In this document: one piece after another, positions 36,294 through 44,180 of the stretch
Position numbering within the stretch: position 1 is the stretch's first letter
Layout of the letters: each line of letters starts with the position of its first letter
Made by a program: the position numbers and the translations under genes
NCBI RefSeq assembly: GCF_024808255.1
Contig: NZ_JANTYS010000008.1
Location: 186,001-250,000, forward strand
Reading direction: 5' to 3'
DNA length: 64,000 nt
Origin: Mucilaginibacter dorajii
GTDB lineage: Bacteria > Bacteroidota > Bacteroidia > Sphingobacteriales > Sphingobacteriaceae
Notes under the pieces: generated by a model
What the model was told of the DNA's origin: nothing
The model's database searches: none
The model's input: only the letters and a program-made list of their open reading frames with translations

Positions 36294-36519
36294 ATATACC
36301 CGCTCACAAATGGCCTTACGTAACGGACAGGATAAGCCCCAGATTTGGGTGGCCTACAAAGGTGATATATATGATGTTACCGAAAGCCGGCTATGGCGCA
36401 ACGGCAAACACTACGAACACTGGGCCGGCCAGGACCTAACCCCCGAACTTATCGACGCCCCGCATACCGAAACTGTTTTTGAAAAGTTTGAGAAGGTGGG
36501 AAGGTTAAGCCCCCTCTAA
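36277..36519 (+). CDS. Cytochrome b5-like heme-binding protein
   Basis: 80 residues, a compact cytochrome b5-like domain: IWVAYKGDIYDVTESRLW, then GKHYEHWAGQDLT with a candidate heme-ligand His, and DAPHTETVFEKF with the second. There is no signal or membrane anchor, so it should be cytoplasmic. The start at 36277 lies inside the end of the cyclase gene. The last three codons and stop come from the repeat that begins at 36507. Its place in the crt operon suggests an electron donor to a carotenoid-modifying enzyme such as CrtZ (inference). Confidence 0.83.
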   Translation: MDNLPEYTRSQMALRNGQDKPQIWVAYKGDIYDVTESRLWRNGKHYEHWAGQDLTPELIDAPHTETVFEKFEKVGRLSPL

Positions 36520-36606
36520 ATCTCCCCCGGTAGGGGGGACTTAAAAGATATTTAATTGGACAGTTTTTAAAGCCCTCCCTTCCGGGGAGGGTTTGGGTGG
36601 GGCTTG
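36507..36606. repeat. GCCCCCTCTAAATCTCCCCC...GGGTTTGGGTGGGGC element, second copy
   Basis: A 100-base relative of 15283-15376 with the same order: AGCCCCCTCTAAATC, a CTCCCCC/GGGGGG hairpin, an AT-rich middle, a CCCTCCC/GGGGAGGG hairpin and GGGTTTGGGTGGGGCTT. It overlaps the end of the cytochrome b5-like gene and stops 4 bases before the PfkB stop codon, between convergent genes. Confidence 0.87.
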
Positions 36607-36610
36607 CTCC

Positions 36611-37525
36611 TTATATCTCAAACTTAGCCAACCCCACAAACTCTTGGATCCTACCCGCTATTTCTTCTTGTGTTAGATTTCTCAGTCTTTCTGATCCGAA
36701 TTTTTCAACGCAGAAGGATGCCAGGGCAGAGCCATAGATGATTGCGTTTTTCATGCTATCAAAGCTCACTGTGCCGGTTTTAGCCATATAGCCAATAAAA
36801 CCACCTGCGAAGGTATCGCCGGCTCCGGTAGGGTCAAAAACTTCTTCAAGCGGCAGGGCAGGTGCGCTGAAGATCTTATCTTCATGGAAAAGCAATGCAC
36901 CATGTTCTCCTTTTTTAATAATGAGGTACTTTGGTCCCATGGTTAAAATTTTGCGGGCAGCCTTTACCAAACTAAACTCGCCAGATAGTTGACGTGCTTC
37001 GGCATCGTTGATGGTTAAAACATCAATCATAGTTAAGGTTTTAAGCAATTCATCCAGTGCTATGTCCATCCAAAAATTCATGGTATCCATTACGATAAGT
37101 TTTGGGCGGTTTTTAAGGCGGCTGATCACACTTTGCTGTACCTGGGGCGATAAGTTGCCCAGCATTAGAAATTCGCAGTCCTGGTATGAATCGGGGATGA
37201 TGGGGTCAAAATCTGCCAAAACATTCAGCTCGGTAACCAGCGTATCGCGGCTATTCATATCGTTATGGTACTTTCCGCTCCAGAAAAAGGATTTTTCGCC
37301 TTGTTTTATCTGCAAACCTTCGGTATCTACGTTGTGCTTGTTCAGGTCTTCAATCTCGCTTTGAGGGAAGTCGTCGCCTACTACGGCAACAATATTTATA
37401 TCATCAAAAAAGTAGGATGCACCCAGGCTTGCGAAGGTGGCCGACCCTCCAACAATTTTATCTGTTTTCCCAAAGGGGGTTTCAATTGCGTCAAATGCTA
37501 CAGTACCAATAACTAACAAACTCAT
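36611..37525 (-). CDS. PfkB family sugar/nucleoside kinase
   Basis: About 304 residues from the ATG at 37525 (MSLLVIGTVAFDAIET); the longer frame adds ten unlikely residues. The ribokinase-fold signature DPTGAGDTFAGGFIGY carries the catalytic Asp and the anion hole, and the N-terminal GGSATFASLGASYF matches the family's sugar-binding loop. Phosphoryl transfer from ATP to a sugar or nucleoside is certain in type, but the substrate is not known. Related Bacteroidota proteins are often annotated as sugar or adenosine kinases. Lone gene, convergent with the crt operon. Confidence 0.88.
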   Translation of the reverse strand: MSLLVIGTVAFDAIETPFGKTDKIVGGSATFASLGASYFFDDINIVAVVGDDFPQSEIEDLNKHNVDTEGLQIKQGEKSFFWSGKYHNDMNSRDTLVTELNVLADFDPIIPDSYQDCEFLMLGNLSPQVQQSVISRLKNRPKLIVMDTMNFWMDIALDELLKTLTMIDVLTINDAEARQLSGEFSLVKAARKILTMGPKYLIIKKGEHGALLFHEDKIFSAPALPLEEVFDPTGAGDTFAGGFIGYMAKTGTVSFDSMKNAIIYGSALASFCVEKFGSERLRNLTQEEIAGRIQEFVGLAKFEI

Positions 37526-37768
37526 GTAAAAGTATTTATATTTTATTATCGGCAAATATTGCGAAAATCAATGAATATTGAACAATAGAGTGCGGTGGTT
37601 TTGGTATGAATGTACTTAGGCTGGTAATAAATGCCAAATTTTTTTACCCAATAAAGTAGCAAAAGAGCTTGAATGAAAAAAAACAGGCGATCTATAGAAA
37701 TTTAAGTATCACATTATCAATAGTTAACAAGGGATTTGAAAAATATTTGATTTTTTTTGATAGAAAAA

Positions 37769-37800
37769 TTGTGAGTTTTCCTCAGAAATACTACTTTTGC
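37769..37800 (+). promoter_or_regulatory. Promoter of the tRNA-Asn gene
   Basis: TTG at 37769-37771 and TACTTTTG at 37793-37800 are separated by 21 bases, a good -33/-7 pair. The predicted transcript starts about 15 bases before the mature tRNA. Confidence 0.65.
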
Positions 37801-37821
37801 AGACTCCAAAACGGAAACGAT

Positions 37822-37898
37822 TCCTGAGTAGCTCAGCTGGTTAGAGCATCTGACTGTTAATCAGAGGGTCGCTGGTTCGAGCCCAGCCTCAGGAGCCA
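37822..37898 (+). tRNA. tRNA-Asn (anticodon GTT)
   Basis: Full cloverleaf of 77 bases with CCA encoded. The acceptor arms TCCTGAG/CTCAGGA pair fully, the D arm is GCTC...GAGC, the anticodon stem TCTGA/TCAGA surrounds the loop CTGTTAA with anticodon GTT, and the T arm is GCTGG-TTCGAGC-CCAGC. A degenerate copy of its T-arm is found at 42740-42754, suggesting use as an integration site. Confidence 0.97.
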
Positions 37899-38057
37899 TA
37901 GGCCTTAGCATGCCCGCTAAGGCCTATTTTTATTTTAATAGAAATTTCGGTCTTCGTTTTAAATCAAATAGAGGCACATTTTGGGTTCGAACTCATTCTC
38001 CCACGGACACTGGGTAAAGTTTTCAATTTCATTTTCTAGCTTGTCTAACTCGTTGTT

Positions 38058-38297
38058 TTATAGTTGTTTGTTTTGGTTTTTAAGCTTGATATATGGTTCG
38101 AGCTTTTCGGATTCGCCCGATGTCCCGTTTTGGGAGGAAATAAAGTTTTGTTTAACCACTTGCTTAGCCAAAAAGTACAATAGATTAAGATATCTTTCAG
38201 CATCCGATTTAGATAATTCAACACCTCTTTTCTTAAAGTGAGTAATTATTTGCGAGGTGCTAATAGATCGTTTTAAGTCTTCGTGTATAGTTTTCAT
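38058..38297 (-). CDS. Small hypothetical protein in the tRNA-linked segment
   Basis: 79 residues, charged and helical, with a Ser/Gly/Gln-rich tail. The core ITHFKKRGVELSKSDAERYLNLLYFLAKQVVKQ resembles short helical proteins I associate with Bacteroidota mobile segments, but I cannot name a family. It is divergent from the primase-helicase gene, with 78 bases between the starts. It could be a regulator or antitoxin-like component; nothing in sequence proves it. The sequence 37899-38057 between it and the tRNA contains no recognisable gene. Confidence 0.5.
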   Translation of the reverse strand: MKTIHEDLKRSISTSQIITHFKKRGVELSKSDAERYLNLLYFLAKQVVKQNFISSQNGTSGESEKLEPYIKLKNQNKQL

Positions 38298-38375
38298 GAT
38301 TTATAAATTATAGTTTGTAAACACTAAAATAAACTGATATTTGAATAGCTTGATGTAATGAGTTCAGAGTGGTAA

Positions 38376-41360
38376 ATGAAAGATGATCGACTAAACTTAT
38401 ATAAATCCCTATTCAAAGGCAGAGAAGATGTGTTTGCTTTAAGGTGGGAGAAAGGTGGCAAAAGCAGCTATATGCCCGGTTATAGTTTCGATCCCAACCG
38501 ATATCGGCTCCACCAAATGAAAGGCGGTACTTTTCAAACGTTTACTGATAAAACTTACCAGACGCTAACCGACGACCATTTAATCAAACATCTCAAAGGC
38601 GAACAGGTTGTTGGATTGTACCCATTGCTGCAGGACAATACCTCCTGGTTTATCGCGGCTGATTTTGATGAAGCTGATTGGGTTGAAGAATGCAGGACAT
38701 TTATAAAGGCTTGTGAGGAGTATGACATTCCAACCTATTTAGAAAGGTCTCGTTCGGGTAAAGGGGGGCACGTGTGGATATTTTTTGAAGAGCCCTTTGA
38801 AGCGTTCAGAAGCAGAAAAATAATGATGTCCCTGCTACAGAAGGCAGGTTTAATTTCGGTGTTCGATAAAAACTCAAGTTTCGACCGGCTTTTTCCTAAT
38901 CAGGATTATCATTCAAAAAAAGGTTTGGGCAACCTCATTGCTTTGCCTTTAAATAAAACCAGTTTAAATAACGGGAATAGCTGTTTTATCGACCCTGAAT
39001 CGTTACAGCCTTTTGATGATCAGTGGGCATTTCTAAAAACAATCAACAGGATCACCATAAACCAACTAAATCACATTTACAAAGAGCAAACTAATCAGGA
39101 CGAACTTTCCACAGGTTTATTTCAAAAAGAACAGCCCATAGCTGGTAAGTTGACGATTATATTAAATAACGCAATTTATATTAGCCGTGCAGGTTTGCCT
39201 GCTTCTCTTATTGCTTTTCTGAAAGATGAACTAAATTTTGCCAACAATGAATACCAGGTAAAAAAGAATATCAATAAAAATGCATTCGGCATAAAACGTT
39301 ACTTTAAGCTACTGAACGAAACATCAGAATCTATTTCTGTTCCCCGTGGTTTTATTGGCAAGCTATTGCGTTTTTGTAAAGAACAACAAATAGAATATAC
39401 CCTCGAGGATCAAAGAAAGAAAATAGAACCGGTCAGGTTTAAAGGCGCTATTACTTTAAGGGAATATCAAATACCAGCACAGAAAGCTGCTACTAAAAAA
39501 GATTTTGGAATTATTGTTGCTCCGCCTGGTTCGGGCAAAACGGTTTTGAGTTTGGCTATTATAAAAGATAAACAACAACCGGCGCTCATTTTAGTTCATC
39601 GTAAGCAGTTGGCAGATCAGTGGATGGAACGCATTGAATCCTTCCTGGGCATTTCGAAGAAAGAGATTGGACGTATTGGTCAAGGAAAGAACAAACCAGG
39701 CAAGCACATTACTGTCGCTATGATCCAAAGTATGGAAAAGGCGTTGGGCTCATCAGAATTCACCAAACTAATGAACGCTTTTGGTACCATCATCATTGAC
39801 GAATGCCATCACATACCGGCAGAAACCTATCAGCGGGTTGTCGGGAAGCTGAATAGTTACTATATGTATGGGCTTACGGCTACACCATTTAGGAAGTACA
39901 ATGATGGCAAATTGATATTTATTCATTTAGGTGAGATCATCCATGAAGTTAAAGCGCCGGAGGTGAAAAATCAATCAGGTACGCAGATCATCGTCAGAGA
40001 AACAGATTTATTTGTCCCCTTTAATATCAAAACAGACAAATTCGAAACGCTCTTTAAGATTTTAATACACGATTCGGCACGGAATCAACTTATTTTAAAT
40101 GATGTGGTCTCACGGCTAAATACTGGTAAGAAAGCCGTTATTATTACAGAGCGGAAAGAGCATATTACTTCTATTCAACAATATTTAAAGCAGCATTATG
40201 ATACCATTGCATTAAGTGGCGAAGATTCTGACTTAAATAAAAAATCCAAATGGGCTGCCATAAACAAAGGAGACTTTCAGGCACTGATTACAACAGGCCA
40301 ATATTTTGGCGAAGGAACCGACATTCAAAATATAGAATGCTTGTTTTTAGTTTACCCATTCGCTTTTGAAGGTAAGCTGATTCAATATATCGGCAGGGTA
40401 CAACGATCTGAAATATCACCCGTTATCTATGATTATCGCGACCACAGGATCAGCTACCTGGAAAGACTTTTTCAAAAAAGAAACCTCTACTATAAAAAGC
40501 TCGATCAAAGTGGCTTAACAATCCCTGTAGATGATAGCGAAATAGTTAGCGGTCAAATCAACGAAAAAATTGAGGTGTCAATCGAACAATTGGAGTTCAG
40601 ATTTGGCAGCATTGCTTTTAAGCATAATATTACCGATTTTAGTGGAAAAGAGGTGGAGTTTGAAATCGAAAACCTAAATATCAGGCCAGAATTTACGGTA
40701 CTTAAACCGTACTTTATCCGATTTCTAAAAAGCACAACGGTATTGATTAATATCCGGGCAACATTTCAACATAACAGGTTTGTGTTTAAATCTGCGTCCT
40801 CCAATGACCTTGATAAAATAAACCGCGAGGTTATTGAAAGTGTAAAGTTTCGTTTTTTGAATAAAGAAATCATTAAACGCGTTCCATCAGGTGAAGAAAA
40901 TTTATTGGACGCCGGGCAACTACAAAGTGGCAGCGAACAATTGATTTATGCGAATGAAGAAGACTTATTGGAAAATATCTTAGCGCTTAAACAATATAAG
41001 CACCATCGTCATCTCCGTTACCTTTCCCAAAAACATGAACGAAGCGTATTGAAACTTCGTTTTGTGTTGGAACCTTTCTCATTTGTTTTTCTACTTGCCG
41101 GTATCAATCAATATCATTTGGTTTGGGAAACATTAGATACTGAGGAAGCGACCTATATATGGCACCTCGGGAAATCAATTTATGAACTTGAACAAAGTGT
41201 AAAGAAGATAGATAGATTGCTTGGACAAATAAGAATAAAAGGGCGGCAACAATATCTTGAAACTAACCCCGAACAATTTAGCCGTATTGTACATGATTAT
41301 TCCGACGACACTAAAGGTTTGATTGTTTGGAAAGATCTTTTGGAGGAACGGCTATTTTAA
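38376..41360 (+). CDS. TOTE-type archaeo-eukaryotic primase fused to a superfamily 2 helicase
   Basis: 994 residues. Residues about 1-230 are a primase-like domain with the catalytic Asp96-x-Asp98 in FIAADFDEADW and the later SxH-like motif SRSGKGGHVWIFF (His132), as in primases of TOTE conflict systems. A linker follows to about 350. The helicase core has Walker A APPGSGKT (382-389), DECHH (475-479), TATP (501-504), and motif VI near YIGRVQRSE. About 270 further residues end the chain, with no recognised domain. It probably primes or remodels invading or damaged DNA; a defence role is inferred from the family and the neighbouring nuclease. Confidence 0.87.
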   Translation: MKDDRLNLYKSLFKGREDVFALRWEKGGKSSYMPGYSFDPNRYRLHQMKGGTFQTFTDKTYQTLTDDHLIKHLKGEQVVGLYPLLQDNTSWFIAADFDEADWVEECRTFIKACEEYDIPTYLERSRSGKGGHVWIFFEEPFEAFRSRKIMMSLLQKAGLISVFDKNSSFDRLFPNQDYHSKKGLGNLIALPLNKTSLNNGNSCFIDPESLQPFDDQWAFLKTINRITINQLNHIYKEQTNQDELSTGLFQKEQPIAGKLTIILNNAIYISRAGLPASLIAFLKDELNFANNEYQVKKNINKNAFGIKRYFKLLNETSESISVPRGFIGKLLRFCKEQQIEYTLEDQRKKIEPVRFKGAITLREYQIPAQKAATKKDFGIIVAPPGSGKTVLSLAIIKDKQQPALILVHRKQLADQWMERIESFLGISKKEIGRIGQGKNKPGKHITVAMIQSMEKALGSSEFTKLMNAFGTIIIDECHHIPAETYQRVVGKLNSYYMYGLTATPFRKYNDGKLIFIHLGEIIHEVKAPEVKNQSGTQIIVRETDLFVPFNIKTDKFETLFKILIHDSARNQLILNDVVSRLNTGKKAVIITERKEHITSIQQYLKQHYDTIALSGEDSDLNKKSKWAAINKGDFQALITTGQYFGEGTDIQNIECLFLVYPFAFEGKLIQYIGRVQRSEISPVIYDYRDHRISYLERLFQKRNLYYKKLDQSGLTIPVDDSEIVSGQINEKIEVSIEQLEFRFGSIAFKHNITDFSGKEVEFEIENLNIRPEFTVLKPYFIRFLKSTTVLINIRATFQHNRFVFKSASSNDLDKINREVIESVKFRFLNKEIIKRVPSGEENLLDAGQLQSGSEQLIYANEEDLLENILALKQYKHHRHLRYLSQKHERSVLKLRFVLEPFSFVFLLAGINQYHLVWETLDTEEATYIWHLGKSIYELEQSVKKIDRLLGQIRIKGRQQYLETNPEQFSRIVHDYSDDTKGLIVWKDLLEERLF

Positions 41361-41444
41361 GTTGATTATCGTAATCTTCTACTTCTAATTTGGTGTCTTG
41401 CTTATCATTCTTTAAGTTTATCACTAAATCATTTCTGGGTTACT

Positions 41445-42518
41445 ATGGATATTAAAGATTATCAATCTTTGTTAACAGACATAAAGGCAAGAATTCGCAA
41501 GGCGCAAACTAAGGCGGCTCTTGCGGTAAATGCCGAAATGATTATGCTTTATTGGGATATCGGTAAAACTGTAAAGCAACTTCAAAGCGAACAAGGCTGG
41601 GGAGCTACGGTTGTCGCACGGTTAGCCAATGATATTAAAAATGAACTGCCGGAGGTAAAGGGTTTTTCTGAACGAAATCTTTTATTTATGGTTCAATTTT
41701 ATAAGGAATATGATACCGAAGATCTAATTGTGAAACGGCCTGTTTCACAATTAGAAAATTCTAATCACGCTAAGATTGAATTTATGAAACAAGTCGTTTC
41801 ACAAATTCCTTGGGGGCATAATATTTTGCTAATCCAAAAAGTTAAGGAAAAAAACATACGTCTTTGGTATGCGCAACAAACGCTTTTAAATGGCTGGAGT
41901 AGAGATGTTCTTTCATTAATGATAAAGAGTGATCTTCATTTTCGACAGGGAGAAGCAATTAATAATTTTTCAAAAACCTTGCCCAGTCCACAATCTGATT
42001 TGGTAAAGGAAACGCTAAAAGACCCATACATATTTGACTTTATTACAATTGCCCAGCCTTTTACAGAACGCGAGTTGGAAACTGAACTGGTAAAACATGT
42101 AGAAAAGTTTCTATTAGAATTAGGTGCCGGCTTCGCTTTTGTTGGACGGCAGTATAAATTGGTTGTTGGCGACCAGGATTTCTATTTAGACCTCTTATTC
42201 TATCATCTTAAAATGAGATGTTTTGTTGTCGTTGACTTAAAAAGAGGCGACTTTAAGCCCGAATATGCGGGCAAAATGAATTTCTATTGTTCTGCAGTGG
42301 ATGACCTAATAAAACATCCGACTGATAAACCTACCATTGGTCTTATTCTTTGCCAAACAAAAAATAAGATTATGGCAGAATATGCTTTAAGGGACATGAA
42401 TAAACCCATTGGAATTTCGGAATTTGAATTAACCAGATCATTGCCGAAAAACCTGCGGTCAAGTTTACCAACTATTGAAGAAATAGAAAATGAATTAAAA
42501 AATGATGGTGACTTATGA
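41445..42518 (+). CDS. DUF1016/YhcG PD-(D/E)XK nuclease
   Basis: 357 residues. The N-terminal DUF1016 helical/winged domain includes MLYWDIGKTVKQLQ and the signature GWGATVVARLANDIKNELPEVKGFSERNL. The C-terminal nuclease has Asp249 in FYLDLLFYH and Asp264-Leu-Lys266 in VVVDLKRGDF, the catalytic layout of PD-(D/E)XK enzymes. Full length. It lies 84 bases downstream of the primase-helicase on the same strand and may form a two-gene unit with it. Members are common in restriction and defence neighbourhoods; here no restriction methylase is nearby. Confidence 0.92.
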   Translation: MDIKDYQSLLTDIKARIRKAQTKAALAVNAEMIMLYWDIGKTVKQLQSEQGWGATVVARLANDIKNELPEVKGFSERNLLFMVQFYKEYDTEDLIVKRPVSQLENSNHAKIEFMKQVVSQIPWGHNILLIQKVKEKNIRLWYAQQTLLNGWSRDVLSLMIKSDLHFRQGEAINNFSKTLPSPQSDLVKETLKDPYIFDFITIAQPFTERELETELVKHVEKFLLELGAGFAFVGRQYKLVVGDQDFYLDLLFYHLKMRCFVVVDLKRGDFKPEYAGKMNFYCSAVDDLIKHPTDKPTIGLILCQTKNKIMAEYALRDMNKPIGISEFELTRSLPKNLRSSLPTIEEIENELKNDGDL

Positions 42519-42658
42519 GCTAAATTCATCCATTACAATTTTGCCAATAATTTACTTCAAAAAGCAATAAATCATAGACGGCTCTCGCCAAAATTTCCAA
42601 TTCTTTTTAATTTTTCGATGAATTGGTTCGAAAAAACGCCACTGTGGGGAGCAAAATG

Positions 42659-42696
42659 GGGCAAGCACGTTTTATGGTCGCTTGCCCTTCTTTTTT
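42659..42696 (+). terminator. Terminator after the primase/nuclease segment
   Basis: GGGCAAGC/GCTTGCCC stem with a 13-base loop, followed by TTCTTTTTT. It is 140 bases after the nuclease stop and suggests the end of that transcript. Confidence 0.7.
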
Positions 42697-42739
42697 ATCA
42701 TATAATTCGCTATTAACTAAGTAAATATAAGTGTACAAA

Positions 42740-42754
42740 TCGCTGGTTTGAGCC
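42740..42754. other. Candidate attachment-site remnant matching the tRNA-Asn T-arm
   Basis: TCGCTGGTTTGAGCC matches 14 of 15 bases of the tRNA-Asn sequence 37869-37883 (TCGCTGGTTCGAGCC) in the same orientation. Together the two copies bracket the small hypothetical gene, the primase-helicase and the DUF1016 nuclease, about 4.87 kb. No integrase gene is present between them. The 410-base gap 42519-42929 holds this site, the terminator and two copies of TGGGGAGCA (42645 and 42786), but no convincing gene. Confidence 0.5.
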
Positions 42755-42929
42755 GTTTGATGTTGCATTTCTTCAAAGTGAATTTTGGGGAGCATTTTGA
42801 TTTGAGCCTGGTAGGGACGGCAAGTGGTACTTCCTAAAGGGCCCGAACGTATAAAAATACGGAACAGCAGCCATTGAGTAGTTAATTTATATAATTGGTT
42901 AACTCTAATTGAATTTCTTTACCCATAAT

Positions 42930-44180
42930 TTACATTTTCATTCCTGCCATATTATTGCCGCCATTTTTAAATATGGCCTCACTATTTAAAAGGTAAGCCC
43001 CGTTGGTAACCACAATATCTCCCATATTTAAACCGGAAATAACAGGTACGTAACTCTGATTACCACTGCCGGGTTTGATTATTCTTGATGAATAACTGCC
43101 ATCTGTATTTTTGACCCATACCCGGCTGCCCTTGCCATCAGTTAAAATGGCGGAAACAGGTACTGCTAATACATGGTTGCTACTACCCGCGATTGAAATA
43201 TATGCCAACATACCCGGCCGGATCAAACCTTGTGGGTTTGGTATGCTGATCCTCACCAAATTAATTTTAGAGGCATTCGATAATTCGGGATTGATAAATT
43301 CAACTTTACCTTTGATAACCAGTTCGCCCAGGTCTGGGAAGGACACGCTTACCGGATCACTTTCTTTATAGCTGTTCACTTCACTGGCATAAAGTTGAGC
43401 TTCTACCCAAAGACTGTTGAGTGCATGTGTTTTTAATATAGACATCCCTTCAGTTACATAATCACCTTCATGCACCGCAATCTCACTAACGGTTCCGCCA
43501 ACTTTGCTCAGCATCGTTGTGGTTGCAGATACCTTTCCGGAATTTGCGATGTCCTTGATCTGTGCGGACGAGAGACCCCATAGCTGTAGTTTGTTTTCGG
43601 CAGCACTGATGAGTTGCGGGTAGTCTACATCAGGGCTGTGCAGCACTTTCTGCTGCTGTTTGGCCAGTAAATATTCTTTTTCCGCCTCCTGCAGGTCTTC
43701 ACTATAAATGGAATAAACAGGCTGCCCAATGATTATTTTTTCCCCGGTTGTTCTGATAAATAATTCCTGTATCCGGCCCGCTAACCGTGCGCTCAGTTCT
43801 TGAGCTTTGTTTTCGTCTGTCGTTACTGTTCCAGTCAGTGTCTTTTCATTACCGGTATTTTCTTCTCTTAATGTGTCGGTTTGTATGCCGGCCAGCTGAA
43901 CCTGCGTAGCGGTTAGCCTGATCTTATTTGCGGACATATCCATCCTATTTCCGGTCATTTCCACTTTGATCAGTTTCATCCCACAGATAGGGCAGTTACC
44001 CGGATGATCTTCGTGGATCTGAGGGTGCATAGAACAGGTATAATATGCTTGGTTTGTTGCCTTGGCAATGGTAATTTTTGGTTTTTGGGTGCAAGCCGTA
44101 AAAAGTACAGCCGTCAATATTATAAAAGATAAGAGCCCTGCTGCGCTCAATACCACAAAATGGTTCTTTCTGTTATTCAT
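42930..44180 (-). CDS. RND efflux periplasmic adaptor (CusB-like) with metal-binding domain, second
   Basis: 416-residue membrane-fusion protein that links an inner-membrane RND pump to an outer-membrane channel. A lipoprotein-like start (FTACTQ) is followed by a heavy-metal-binding domain (YYTCSMHPQI...CPICGMKL), then an alpha-hairpin, lipoyl and beta-barrel parts of the CusB type. The end has a Met/His-containing tail (NNMAGMKM) that could bind Cu(I) or Ag(I). It overlaps the previous adaptor gene by 8 bases. Copper or silver export is the likely role, from family and the whole locus. Confidence 0.9.
   Translation of the reverse strand: MNNRKNHFVVLSAAGLLSFIILTAVLFTACTQKPKITIAKATNQAYYTCSMHPQIHEDHPGNCPICGMKLIKVEMTGNRMDMSANKIRLTATQVQLAGIQTDTLREENTGNEKTLTGTVTTDENKAQELSARLAGRIQELFIRTTGEKIIIGQPVYSIYSEDLQEAEKEYLLAKQQQKVLHSPDVDYPQLISAAENKLQLWGLSSAQIKDIANSGKVSATTTMLSKVGGTVSEIAVHEGDYVTEGMSILKTHALNSLWVEAQLYASEVNSYKESDPVSVSFPDLGELVIKGKVEFINPELSNASKINLVRISIPNPQGLIRPGMLAYISIAGSSNHVLAVPVSAILTDGKGSRVWVKNTDGSYSSRIIKPGSGNQSYVPVISGLNMGDIVVTNGAYLLNSEAIFKNGGNNMAGMKM

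Noticed and set aside
37979-37998. TTGGGTTCGAACTC after the tRNA as a second tRNA fragment
   Set aside because: It resembles a T-loop by sequence, but no pairing stems or acceptor end could be found around it.
42607-42795. 62-residue minus-strand frame at the boundary of the tRNA-linked segment
   Set aside because: I could not match it to an integrase or other mobile gene; it overlaps the terminator and the T-arm copy, so it is more likely non-coding.
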